NCBI GenBank assembly: GCA_013365365.1
Contig: JABVXU010000800.1
Span: forward strand, 1-19,909
Source: Cruorifilaria tuberocauda
Taxonomy: Eukaryota; Nematoda; Chromadorea; Rhabditida; Onchocercidae
Length of the DNA stretch: 19,909 nucleotides
Direction: 5' to 3'
Below are positions 9,916 to 19,909 of the stretch, in pieces. Numbering within the stretch: the stretch's first letter is position 1; each line of letters begins with the position of its first letter. The notes under the pieces were generated by a model that was given only the letters and a program-made list of their open reading frames with translations, had not been told where the DNA came from and did not search any database. The translations under genes were made by a program, and so were the position numbers.

Positions 9916-12900
9916 TCACCCAGAAAATCCTAAACTAATGCCAGCTAAACGAAATATTTGAGCAAGACGAGACTGATCCAACGGTGGTCGATGTCGATCA
10001 AGTTTAAACGCAACGCACGAATGATTGCGAGAAAAATATTGAGGTGCATCATAAACCGGATCTCTTATACGTTTATCGATGGGTATTATATGGCCTTCAG
10101 TTGTAAACACGATACGTTCTTCATTACGATTCACTGCGTTGTCTACATCGAACAGCTAAAAAAATGTCAAATTCACCGCATATTGCTTTTCGAAATTCAA
10201 AGCGAATTTTGGACAAACAAGAAAATCAAAAACTCGATCACAAAAAGTACAAAGAATCTATATTGGCTTCATATTACAGAACAAACTTACGAGATACAGA
10301 TATTTTACGGTTTCAGAGAGGAAAAACGATTCCATTCGATCTTCCAGAGATTTATCGACAACGTTGTGTACTGTAGCATAGCCACACTTCACCTTTGCGA
10401 ATGTATTAAGAGATTGAAGAATGTCAAAACCGACACGAAGATAAAAAGGGTTTTGTGTAGCACGATACAACATGTACGTTGATTCCGCCAATTCCGGTCT
10501 TAGCGGATAAAAATATACATCGGGAGTCCTAAAAAGATATATTAAATATTTTGTAAATTATTCCCCACCGTACTCAATAATTATAGTACAGGAGAAAAAA
10601 GAAACTCCAACGAAAATAATTTTTACTTTAGGTGCCAGTTATAACGTTCGGGAAGGGCATCATATCGTTTCCACAATGAATAATATATGGCATGGATGCA
10701 AACTGCTTCGTCAATATCACCATTCAGTACTTGAACAGCCGCAAAACTAGCCTGTGAGTGATAACTCAATAACATGAAAAAACATTTGAAAAGAATTTCA
10801 AAATTAATCAAATCAGTCTTCAACCACCCATATTACAAATAATAACGCCTAGAAAATAAAAATGAAATAAAGATCAGATAAAGTGGCAGATAACAAACCT
10901 GTAAAGCATCAATCCAAGTATTTAGTAGCGAACCATCTCGCATGTCAACATTTACATACAATGGCGTTTCTCCCTCCCCTAAAACGCAACGGTCGCGTCC
11001 ACGACGTAGCTGACTTATTATGAGAGCGTATGCTTCCTGTACATTTCAACATGAATACGTTTATTAATGCTTTTTTTTAGAGAAAAACTTTATCAATTCA
11101 TGCTTCATATCACTAACAGAGCTGGCTAACGTCAAAGAGAACATGTTACGTTTGTTAAGCCTGTTATGCTAATGCTAAGCGTTTCACATTTTCATATACT
11201 AGAACTTACTTTCTCAAATACTAAGAGATTTTTTTTCACAAAAATCAAGTACTCAGCAAATAATATAGCATTAAATCCAATCGGTAAAATGCATTAACGC
11301 TTGAATTTGACATGAGTGGAAACTGTTACATTGATATATTCCATGAAATTATGCAATGACCTGAAACATCCTCAAATCAGTTTCAACACCGAAGAGGACA
11401 AAAGCTTTAAGCAAATACTCATAAAACGAATCAAGGCCTGCACCAAGTCCACTAATCACACTTTTCCATTCGCCTGTTTGGATGTTTACGACACTGCCTG
11501 AAAAGATGCTTCCGTTGGAAGGTCTCACAAAATGATTACATGCTGCCAAAAAACTATAGATAGGACAGTAAGACCCATATATATATATGTAAAACAATGC
11601 ATGACAGGCTAAAAATGTTATCCGTTATGTCAGCGAGTCAAATGATCTCATTCCTGTTAATAAAACTAAAAGTAAGACCAACCCAACAAACCGGTTACTT
11701 TATTTCTCAGAGACCACAACTTCCGATTAGTTTTACGTGCCAAACTTTCATACGTGCCATCACCCAAAAGGCGTGATAGGACTGTAAATTCCAATAATAA
11801 ACTCCCAGCTCCAGCAACACAATTTTCGTTAATCGTTCCTTCCTTCACCCCAGTTTGCAAATTGACCCGTGGAAATGGTATCCCTGAAACAAAAGTAAAC
11901 TTACGTAAATCTCCAGTAAAAGTAACTGTTCGAAGAATGAAGATAGTAAGACATTAATTTGCCTGTTTTAGTGCCATTAAAAGCCGGTAACAGGCGTATA
12001 GCCAAATCATGTGCCATGGTAAGCAATTCTCCATCATAATCACTTAGAGCGTAATTACCCAACATATGGGAATCATCAGTGAGAATTAAATGAGCTGATA
12101 AAAGAGATCCTATTATCCTGAAAAAAAGTAAAAAAATTAAAAACTGGACATGGGAAGTAATGAAAGTTAAAAAGTCAAAAAGAATAACGTATTATCACCT
12201 TAATCACTAGTTATATCCTGTGTTGCCCAAAGTTAATGTTTTTATACTCCGAAAATTTGACTTTTCCTCTAAAAAGCTCATCAGCCATCTTTAAAGTATC
12301 GGTGTAAGTCTGTTAATGAGTCAAACCATCTGGTTTCACTGCTTGTAACCCACGGTTACAGTTGTAATACTATCACAAAATGATGACATGCAGAATCGGT
12401 TGCGGGAGAAATTCAACTTGCGTACTACTTCAAAATTGCAATCACCTTATCGTTGCTTCAAACACTTGTACTGTAACATTTTTCTCAAAAGAAACGTTGT
12501 CGATCACCATTCGAATTGCATTATGGAATTCTGTTCGGTTCTCAAAAACAACTAAAGTATCCAGCGATTCGATCTAAAAATGAATCATGGATTAGGACAA
12601 TTTTTTTATGGTTATAAAAAACTAACTTTCTACCTCTACTGCATAGTTTAGAACATTAACACCACAATTATCAAGAGAATGTTGACATACCAAAGAAAGT
12701 GAATAGTCTCCAAGAACATCGTTAATATTGATATTGGACCTATAAAAACCATATTGTGTAATATAAATGTGCAGAATTGCATTTTGCACATTTCACAGCA
12801 CATTTGGAAATTCAGATGAGCAATGATTATGCTGATTTATTATCTTAAATGAAGAAAAAAAATCATTTAAAACGGATAAAAACAGCACAAACACGTAAAG

Positions 12901-13153
12901 CTTACGGATGGAGATGATCATAGCCACGACCGGAACAATTAATTGGATCCAATTCATCCATAGGAAAAGCATGTCTGATATAATTTTCATATGCAAAAAT
13001 GAACATTTCTCGTGTTGCTTTTTTCGCTTCCATTAGCTGTTCGGGTGTAAAAGATCCATATTCCGAAGTATAGCTGTCATGGACAAACGGATAGATACCC
13101 GCAGTAACCATTACTAATGCCCCGAACAAGAAAAAATCCAGAAAACACACCAT
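9916..13153 (-). CDS. EDEM1: ER degradation-enhancing alpha-mannosidase-like protein, EDEM1 type, 10 exons
   Basis: ER-lumen GH47 protein that trims or recognises mannose on misfolded glycoproteins and directs them to ER-associated degradation. Exons: 13153-12906, 12739-12691, 12573-12446, 12117-11963, 11883-11683, 11497-11361, 11036-10899, 10751-10627, 10528-10291, 10155-9916. Phases agree at every junction, giving about 552 aa. A hydrophobic N-terminal signal (residues 3-20) is followed by [16 protein letters not shown] and [13 protein letters not shown]. Family catalytic positions are present: Glu138 in VFEATIR, Asp283 in [13 protein letters not shown] and Glu406 in LRPEL. Thr492 in FTTEGH is the expected calcium ligand. 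Cysteines in INCSG and VKCGYA match the conserved redox pair of EDEMs. Several N-glycosylation sequons are visible. The long C-terminal tail of vertebrate EDEM1 is shortened but keeps the terminal PPL..QI motif. Intron 4 uses a GC donor. The start is supported by a probable spliced-leader acceptor 28 nt upstream. Confidence 0.95.
11884..11962 (-). other. EDEM intron 4: GC-AG intron (79 nt)
   Basis: The exon ends AAAACAG and the intron starts GCAAAT, ending in TTTGTTTCAG. The join reads TKTGIPFPRV, exactly as the EDEM family demands, and no GT nearby restores the frame. GC-AG introns are a known minor class of normal introns. Confidence 0.85.
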
Positions 13154-13180
13154 ACTTTCTCAGAGAGTTCGCGGACAAAG

Positions 13181-13190
13181 CTGAAAGAAA
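13181..13190 (-). promoter_or_regulatory. Probable spliced-leader trans-splice acceptor of EDEM
   Basis: On the minus strand TTTCTTTCAG ends at 13181, preceded by T/A-rich sequence, leaving a 27-nt 5' UTR before the ATG at 13153-13151. This is the typical arrangement of SL1-accepting sites in nematodes. It could also be the acceptor of an ordinary intron in the 5' UTR. Confidence 0.55.
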
Positions 13191-13807
13191 AAATATATAG
13201 TCCATTAAACTGTTGAATCCTGCAAATTGAAGAAATCAAGTTCTTGAACTAAAAAGTGAACAAATAATTTAAAAAATTAAATTTTCAAACAAAAATCGCT
13301 TACAATACAACCACTTTGGACTATATTGATATTGAAAATATTTTGTAGTATAAATACGAGATAGTACTTCGCAGGGGCTCATGCTCAATTCAAGATTCCA
13401 CGCCAAAATTTCGCAATTTCAACCATGGATGTGTTCAATCAACAGATTTCCAATTATTCTGAAAGTGCATAATGACAAAGGAAGAAAATAAAATTAGCAA
13501 TGCTTACAAAAAATGAAAATAAGAGCACATACGAGAGAAAGAGAACTACTAATTTCCACTGGCAAACTCATAACTTTCTCAAGACATCATAAAATTCCCA
13601 GAATTAACCCCAAATCGATTTTTTCTCATTTACGATTTCGAATCATGAAAGCAATTCCGTCTATTAATCTCTCACTTCACCCTTGGCAATATACAATTCA
13701 CAATTTAATTATTTTCACGAAATTCTTAAATGATTAAAAAAAAGGAAGATATAAGAAAATATGCACATTCATGCCAATACTAAAAAATGAAGGAAACAAG
13801 AGTATCT

Positions 13808-13857
13808 ACGTCAACGCACGCTTACGCACGAGACACGCTTATTTACGTCAATCCAAT
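13808..13857. promoter_or_regulatory. Candidate stress-response element cluster (TGACGT cores, CCAAT)
   Basis: ACGTCAA occurs at 13808-13814 and 13845-13851, reading TTGACGT towards EDEM. Two copies of CACGCTTA lie between them (13817-13824 and 13834-13841), and a CCAAT box follows at 13853-13857. TGACGT is the core of sites bound by XBP1/ATF6/CREB-type bZIP factors, and EDEM genes are classic targets of the unfolded-protein response. Lies about 655-700 nt upstream of the EDEM start. Function is inferred. Confidence 0.4.
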
Positions 13858-14581
13858 GATATAAGCAAACGTAGAACAATCAATCCTGCAACGCTTTTTA
13901 TAGGATTGTAATTGGAAGGGTGCCAATTCTTGGTTTTATGCGAGGTAATTGTCTTTCAAGTATTGCTTGTCAGAGTTAAAGTTTGGTTCATTCCTTTACA
14001 ATCGTCTTGACACACATGCCAAGGTGACTATGTAACGTTTAACGTGAAGGAATTCCAATTAGGGATTACCAAAAATTTTAAACTTTAACTTTTAATGTAA
14101 AAAATTAAGTCCTTTCAAGTGCATTCGTTCAAAGCATTTGTATTGGTAATGTATTTGTAATCAGCTCTAATTCAGAAAATTTTCGATGACACATAGTTGC
14201 GTACTGTTTACTTCTGGGATTTCATTATAACTAAAATATATGAAGTGCAATGCTTTCGCATAAATTTTGTTTATTCTTTGTCCCTTTGTTCGATGCTTCA
14301 TCATAATCTTCTGTTCATCATTCTTATTCATTTCATCAGAATTTTACTAGTTTGTTTTCACTTCAGGTTTAATCATATAATGTGAATGAAATGGATTACA
14401 GTGCTGTAGTTTTGTCGATAACTTTTTTGTTGGAGTGTTTGTAATTCCCGATGGAAGACTAGTATCTAAAGGAGGTAGTTATGGATCTAGAATGTGGAAC
14501 AAAAGTACTTTCATTCAGAAAGTCGAGTTTGGAATATCACAGCCTGTATAATATGATGGAAAAGTTATACTGAAGTCTAGC

Positions 14582-14587
14582 ATTTAG
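14582..14587 (+). promoter_or_regulatory. Possible trans-splice acceptor of PA2G4
   Basis: ATTTAG ends at 14587, leaving a 13-nt 5' UTR (ATTGTTTGGAGAA) before the ATG at 14601. This is a plausible spliced-leader acceptor but weaker than the EDEM one. Another candidate is the ATTCAG ending at 14519. Confidence 0.35.
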
Positions 14588-14600
14588 ATTGTTTGGAGAA

Positions 14601-17600
14601 ATGTCTGAAAAGAGAAGACCGACAAGTCTAAGTAGTGTAAGTAGTGATGGTGAGAAAAGTGTTATGGAAACACCGGCAAGCGATCTGGTCGTGACGAAAT
14701 ACGCGATGGCTGCAGATATTGTTAATGCTGTCTTGAAAGTAAGTTTTAGCTGTTCATAAAGGGCCATTTGACGTGTTTTCAGTATTATCCTGAACTAATA
14801 CATTAAGGGGAATGGTTAAACAAATGGAGTCACATTTCTTTCCGAGTGGTTTATTATGTTGAATAGTGAAAACTTGACGTACAGCAGAGATGTTTTAAAA
14901 AAAATATAATTGGAACAAGAGATGTTTGTTACAGGAACTAATAATGACTATAAAAGATGGCGTTGAAGTAGGCGAAATTTGTGATCTCGGCGATAGGCTT
15001 ATGAATGAGCGAGTAGCAAAAGTTTTCAAGAAGGAAAAAGATGCCTTGAAAGGTTTATCTTTTCATCTTTTTAATTGGATTGCTTTAATACATGAATTTA
15101 TCTTTGCGGCTCCCGCTTCCATATTATGAATCACGTTAACAAATACTGTCATAATGGGATTAATAATAAACTTTGATCAGACAAGCCTATAATATTTGGT
15201 CGGTCGATTAAGTTTTTCACTCCTGATCTGTTCCACAGCTTTACAACTATTTGACATTTACTCTTATTAAATTCTCTAGTTTTTAATCGGAGATGAATTA
15301 TCCAGCATTCGATAAATATTTAATTATAGCCTCTTGATAAAATTATCTAAGTTTAATTCTTTTATAGGTATCGCTATGCCGACATGCATTTCAATCAACA
15401 ATTGTGTCTGTCATTTTTCTCCATTGAGAAGCGATCCGCCAGTGATTATAAAGGATGGACAAATGGTGAAAATTGACCTTGGAGCTCACATTGATGGTTT
15501 CATTGCAACCGCTGCTCACACCATCGTTGTTGGAGCTTCTCTAGTACGGCGAAATTTTTACTGTTTATCGTTTAATTTTCTCTTTCAAGAAGATCTTGTA
15601 GACTGGAATCTTTAGACTACCTATTTTGAGTAAAGTACTTGATTCGGGATTCCATTTTAGGAAAATAAGACAAGAGGCAGGATGGCAAACGTAATACTTG
15701 CTGCGTACAATGCTATGGAAGCAGCAGTTCGTATGCTTCGTCCAGGGTTGTATAAAAATATGGAAATTACAGACATGATCGATAAAATCGCAAATATATA
15801 TCAGGTTTGTGACAATAAAAATCACATTTTTTAAAGATGGTTTTGTACCAGACCGAAAAAAAGGAAGATTTTTTTCCATTCAATTTTTAATATGGTCAAA
15901 ATGGTGTCTCTGCCGTCTTATGGATTGTAGTTTTGCTTTTTTTATTGCTTTTCTTTTCGTTAGTGATTAATTCGTATTTCTATAAGCTACTCCATTCTTT
16001 CTTTACTATCATTTATTTTCAAAAATGGTGCATGTAGCTCATTGCACAGATTATTTTTTTTTCACGAAATTGAATGTTTCTCTTCATTAGGTGAAGCCAG
16101 TTGAAAATATGCTCTCGCATGAATTAAGAAAGAACAAAATTGATGGCGAGAAGCAGATTATCCAAAATCCTGGTGAAAAGCAGCGTTCTGAAATGACAAA
16201 ATGTAGTTTTGAAAAATTTGAAGTATATGCAGTCGATATTTTGATGAGCACTGGTGAAGGTATGTTGGTTTTCTTCGTTTACTCCGTCTTAATTCATATT
16301 ACATTACGGTATTTTGTGGTTGGCTATGCTTAAGGACTTCTGTTCTGGTAATACTTCAGGCTCCACCTCCTTTCTGACGTATTATTGTGATAACAGCAAC
16401 CCGTTTTGTTCTATAATATGATATTAACGTACATGCCTTTAATGCACTTAAAAACTTTTTAAAAAAAATTATCCTTTCACTAGTGAAAACTGATCTTTCA
16501 AGCCATTCTAGGATTATAAGTATTGATGAATTTTAAGGTAAAACTCGCGTTCTTGATTCGAGAACAACAATTTACAAAAAAGTGGATGATCTCGTTTACT
16601 CGCTTAAAGTTAAGGCGTCAAGGTACGTTGAAGGTTTTACTCATATTCTGTTTTCATCTCTGTTATAAATCTCTTAGGTTAGTGATCATCTTTATGCATT
16701 GCGGTTATAATTTTGAGTTGTAATTTTCTCGAATACTTTTCTACTCCATCATGGAGATCAGGGCAGTTTTATTTTCATTGCTACTGATTATCTGTTGAAG
16801 ATTTTTAAACTTATCATTCTTTTTCATGATTTCATCGAACCATCGATCTTTGTATTCCCACACTTACTTTTTTCAAATGTAACCTCTATAAAATTTCTCC
16901 AGATGCAAAGTTCAAACTAGCATTGCTCTTGTTATACAAGAAAATTAATACAAAATTAGTCAAAAGTTGTTTTATTATGAAAATTCAAATAATAAATGTA
17001 TCTCAAGGAAGATCGTTAGAGAAGAGTTTGCAATATGATAATGATTTTAATTTGTCCTATTAGTTTCATAGCTTTGCTTCAGAATGTTTTTGTCAGCAGC
17101 AGTGAACAAGTATGGTTTAATGCCATTCACTTTACGGTCATTCGAGGATGAGAAGATAGCGAAAATGGGTGTCGTGGAATGTGAACGACACAACCTGATG
17201 CGGCCATACCAGGTTTTTTTTCAACTAGAAATACTGCTCATAATCATTTTCATTTTCTTCAAAAGATTAACGTGGATGTACGTGTTGCTTGAAGATCCTC
17301 GAAATGAAAGTGGCGAAATTATCCTCACAGTAGTAGTGTTCTCATCAAATCATCATATAAAATGGTAGTAAAAATCCTGAAAAGATTTTGCTGGCGTATT
17401 TTGTTTCAATTTTTCATTCTTTCTGTCTTTTTTTCTTTTCATCCTTCTTCCTAATGTAAGATGGTTTGAAGATTATTATAAAAAAGTTTCTATTTGAAGA
17501 AGTGGTGATAGTTTTTGAATGTTAGAATTAATTCAGTTCATTTTCTACAAACAATGAAATTTGGGTAATTTGCTTTTATTTAGTGTGGTAATCAGATATT

Positions 17601-18177
17601 AAATTCAATTTCTTTTAAGGTTCTGTATGAACGAGAAGGTGAATTTGTGGCACAGTTCAAATGTACTGTATTAATCATGCCTAATGGATTGCTAAAGATA
17701 ACTGGATTTCCTCTTGATATGAATACTGTCGAAAGCAGTATAAAGATCGAGGACCAGTTGGTTGGTTTTTGTAACATAATTAACAAATTATCCGGTTCAA
17801 CTTTTACGGAGTTTGGAATGGATTTTCAGTTTTTGATTTTCAAGAAATATGCTTTTTAAAAATTGTCAACAAATCTGAAATTTAGGTTTTCGTCATTTAC
17901 AAATTACAGTTTGGGGCGGTATTCTAAAACATTTGGTTTTATTGGCTTGAAATTTCATGAAATCGTTTTTCAGGTTACATCTTTATTGAACTCCTCCTTG
18001 AAGCCTAAAAAAGCAAAGAAAAAACCAAAAAGCGATAAGAAGGATGAGGATATTTGTGCTCAGAAGAATTGTGGTTTTGTCGAGAACAAAAGATATGCTG
18101 ATACCCATAGTGTGGATATGAAGGAACCCATGTCATTTGATAACAGGGACGGTGTGAAAGTCGTGCAAGGAAACTAG
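14601..18177 (+). CDS. PA2G4: Proliferation-associated protein 2G4 / EBP1 (methionine-aminopeptidase-like fold), 9 exons
   Basis: Nucleocytoplasmic protein that binds ribosomes and structured RNA and regulates growth and translation. Its fold is that of type 2 methionine aminopeptidase, but the family is considered enzymatically inactive. Exons: 14601-14738, 14935-15052, 15368-15543, 15661-15804, 16091-16259, 16538-16622, 17083-17212, 17620-17760, 17974-18177. All phases match, giving about 434 aa against about 394 in human. Family signatures in order: [98 protein letters not shown] and EGEFVAQFK. Asp122 (KIDLG) remains, but the next metal-binding Asp of true aminopeptidases is Thr133. A Ser-rich N-terminal extension of about 27 residues precedes the conserved core. 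The C-terminus has the Lys-rich tract [10 protein letters not shown] and then a longer unfamiliar tail. Start chosen as the only ATG giving the conserved N-terminus in exon 1. Confidence 0.95.
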
Positions 18178-19041
18178 AAACAATTGACCACAAAATTAGT
18201 ATGTTTGATAAAGGCGGGTTTTGACGAGCATGTTTTTATGGTCGCGATAGCGATTATATTGATCATCGGATTCATTATTCTGCCCTTACTTCTTTCTTGA
18301 AATCAAAGAATACATTGGCCTTTTTGTTATTTTGTTTGGGTGTTGTTTTTGTTTTTTGAAGCGTTTTTGTTCGATGCATGTTTTTAATATTGTATTTTTG
18401 AAAGCAGTTACTGATATTAGTAGGATTTAGAATTATACACAACAAACAGCGCAATGTAACAAGCAAGTAGACTAAATGATTTAGTTGGTTGATTGGTATT
18501 GTAGGTTTATTTGAAAGTATATGATTATGTCTTATTTAAAGTAGTAGTCCAATACTTTTTCCAGTTAGAAATTCGCAGCACTAAAATAACCGGACAATTC
18601 CAGTATGCAGAATATAAACATTTCAAGGCTAATTATCTTTTTTAACAGTGGAAAGAGAAAGAATTGCTAAGGAGATAATAGTATTAAAATTCAAGTTTTT
18701 ATCTGCACGAGTTCGCCGGCATATATATTTTGTAATATTTTTTCGATCCTCATTTTCCACAACTCCTGGTTGATATTTATATTTATTTTATTATTTTATT
18801 TGCAAAGTTTTGAAAATAAGTTTAAAATTTCGAAGTCACGAATGAGCTTGGAGCTTTTTTGTACTTGATATTTTTCAAGGCACAATGTTGTTCAAGTTAT
18901 ATTCAGTTCAGAGACAAGATCGAAAATTTGTTCTGTGGTTTTTTGCTCACGTGAAATAAAATGTCGGAGAATTAAGGGTTCAGAAGGCACGTCGAAAGGT
19001 CGCTAAGAAAGTGTTGAGTCAGTTTTCGCTGCGTTAAATGA

Positions 19042-19070
19042 CTGAAGACTGTCAGTGATAGAGTCTTCAG
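19042..19070. repeat. 9-bp perfect inverted repeat
   Basis: CTGAAGACT (19042-19050) and AGTCTTCAG (19062-19070) pair perfectly around an 11-nt loop, in the less AT-rich sequence downstream of PA2G4. Function unknown. Confidence 0.5.
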
Positions 19071-19167
19071 GTTTGCAATGATGACGTGCGTTATTTTGTC
19101 TGTCTACATAAACATCTAAGTTCCACTCATTAGACCGATCCGTGATAATGAAGGGGCGTAATTGCTG

Positions 19168-19187
19168 GAGGTCCCGTGAGGTCCCGG
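19168..19187. repeat. 10-bp tandem duplication
   Basis: GAGGTCCCGT is followed directly by GAGGTCCCGG. Two GC-rich copies in tandem stand out in this AT-rich window. It does not fit a tRNA arm. Confidence 0.55.
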
Positions 19188-19909
19188 GTTGCAAAGTTCT
19201 TGACCATAGTTGCTTATCAGTCACTATTGATTTCCTCAATTATTTTTCATTTTGATGGAACTAATTCTGTATCAGGTCAGCTTCCTACGCCGGCAGATCA
19301 TATCATTGAAGGCATCAGCTGGACATTCCGATATTTTATCATTGCTTTCAATTAAAAGCAACCAACCCGTTTAAACGTTTCGAATATTTGATCCGATCCG
19401 GAAAAAACTTTCGTCCGGAAAGAACAAAACGAAATCATTCATAAATGCGTAAATTTGAAACATTCCACTTGCAAGTTGAGCATCCAACACAAACACAATC
19501 GAATTGATATGATGATGATCGTGACAAAAACAGCCACCTCATTAGAAACGGCCATTTAATCGCGAACTGGGCCGATATACGAAACCAGGCTTCTCGCACA
19601 TTAGGCGAGCGTCATACCATAGACTACCCAGTCCGCAAACCGTACTAAATCTGTAAATATCACCCACATCTAATTGATTTCTTATCAAATCAATATCCTA
19701 TCAATCGATTTCATTTCTGATAGTAATCAATAAGTTCGAAATGATCCGTGTAACTCTCTTCTCGAGATTATACAAATAAACGGAATCAGCTAACTTTCTT
19801 ACAGTACACTAGCAAACTCATAATCTATTACCTGTATTTGGAAAAATAAAAAATTAACAAATTGGTACCATTCTGAAAGATTCCTTCCAAATGCTTCCTA
19901 TTCAGAAAT

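Larger units (their letters stand above)
13154..14600. other. Divergent intergenic promoter region of EDEM and PA2G4
   Basis: About 1.45 kb separates the two head-to-head start codons. No exon with family similarity was found; ORFs such as 13513-13737 are unfamiliar and in a low-complexity setting. The most distinctive part is the CpG-containing repeat cluster at 13808-13857. The region must hold the promoters of both genes, unless a distal one is used. Confidence 0.65.
18178..19909. other. Region downstream of PA2G4, no supported gene
   Basis: The first part should be the PA2G4 3' UTR; an AATAAA lies at 18955-18960, far from the stop, so the 3' end is uncertain. From about 18950 the sequence is less AT-rich with more CpG, and ORFs open on both strands. 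Examples are the minus ORF 19003-19239, the plus segment 19508-19645 and the minus-strand stretch opposite it. None resembles a family I know. It may be the promoter side of a gene beyond the window, a decayed gene, or chance. Confidence 0.5.

Noticed and set aside
9674..9919. 81-codon minus-strand ORF directly after EDEM
   Set aside because: It begins with GTG, overlaps the EDEM stop codon and lies in the EDEM 3' UTR. The hydrophobic look comes from T-rich sequence.
9958..10482. 174-codon plus-strand ORF
   Set aside because: It is the antisense shadow of EDEM exons 9 and 10, whose minus-strand translation matches the EDEM family closely.
12622..12690. EDEM exon 2 extended to 12640, which would insert about 20 residues with two Cys
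   Set aside because: The strong donor TTTG|GTATGT at 12690-12689 gives YSLSL-IESLDTL, which matches the family without an insertion.
13513..13737. 74-codon plus-strand ORF in the divergent promoter
   Set aside because: It has no known domain, plausible splice partners or compositional signal; probably chance.
15565..15879. 104-codon minus-strand ORF
   Set aside because: It is antisense to PA2G4 exon 4 and its flanking introns, with no family resemblance.
19160..19200. tRNA-like look of the GGAGGTCCCG/GGGTTGCAAA segment
   Set aside because: There is no T-loop consensus, acceptor stem or anticodon arm that folds.
19003..19239. 78-codon minus-strand ORF
   Set aside because: Unfamiliar, with no signal or domain, and located in a GC-richer block where both strands are open. 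Kept only as part of a weak finding.
1..19909. Search for mobile elements, integrases, CRISPR arrays or viral genes
   Set aside because: No transposase, reverse transcriptase, capsid or regularly spaced repeats could be recognised on either strand.

Overview
The window looks like AT-rich nuclear DNA of a nematode, most likely a spirurid or filarial-type worm (inference). The genes are split by many introns of roughly 80-500 nt. Splice acceptors are mostly short and U-rich (TTTCAG, TTTTAG), and a probable spliced-leader acceptor lies just before one start codon. All three protein families are ordinary animal families. There is no sign of bacterial genes, transposases, rRNA, convincing tRNA or CRISPR. 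Every gene model here was assembled by hand from exon translations; splice phases match at all junctions.

Layout: 1-3974 is very AT-rich intergenic DNA with low-complexity repeats and small inverted repeats. 3975-8131 (minus) is an 11-exon Cys-loop ligand-gated ion channel subunit, about 479 aa. 8132-9915 is spacer with a 12-bp hairpin and one doubtful small secreted-peptide ORF. 9916-13153 (minus) is a complete 10-exon EDEM1-type gene, about 552 aa. 13154-14600 is a shared divergent promoter region. 14601-18177 (plus) is a complete 9-exon PA2G4/EBP1 gene, about 434 aa. 18178-19909 has no gene I can support, although its last 900 nt are less AT-rich.

EDEM sends misfolded glycoproteins from the endoplasmic reticulum to degradation. 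PA2G4 is a ribosome- and RNA-associated growth regulator. The two start 1.45 kb apart, head to head. Four TGACGT cores, the core bound by XBP1/ATF-type bZIP factors, fall between that promoter and the first PA2G4 intron, so shared stress control is a testable idea. The channel gene is separate.

The points most worth checking are: the channel exon encoding the second half of the pore helix has no AG acceptor in a usable place; the channel has an unusual M1-M2 linker; EDEM contains a GC-AG intron; two TTACGTAA bZIP palindromes lie in a channel intron; and a 12-bp hairpin lies just after the channel stop codon. I found no clearly new multi-gene system.
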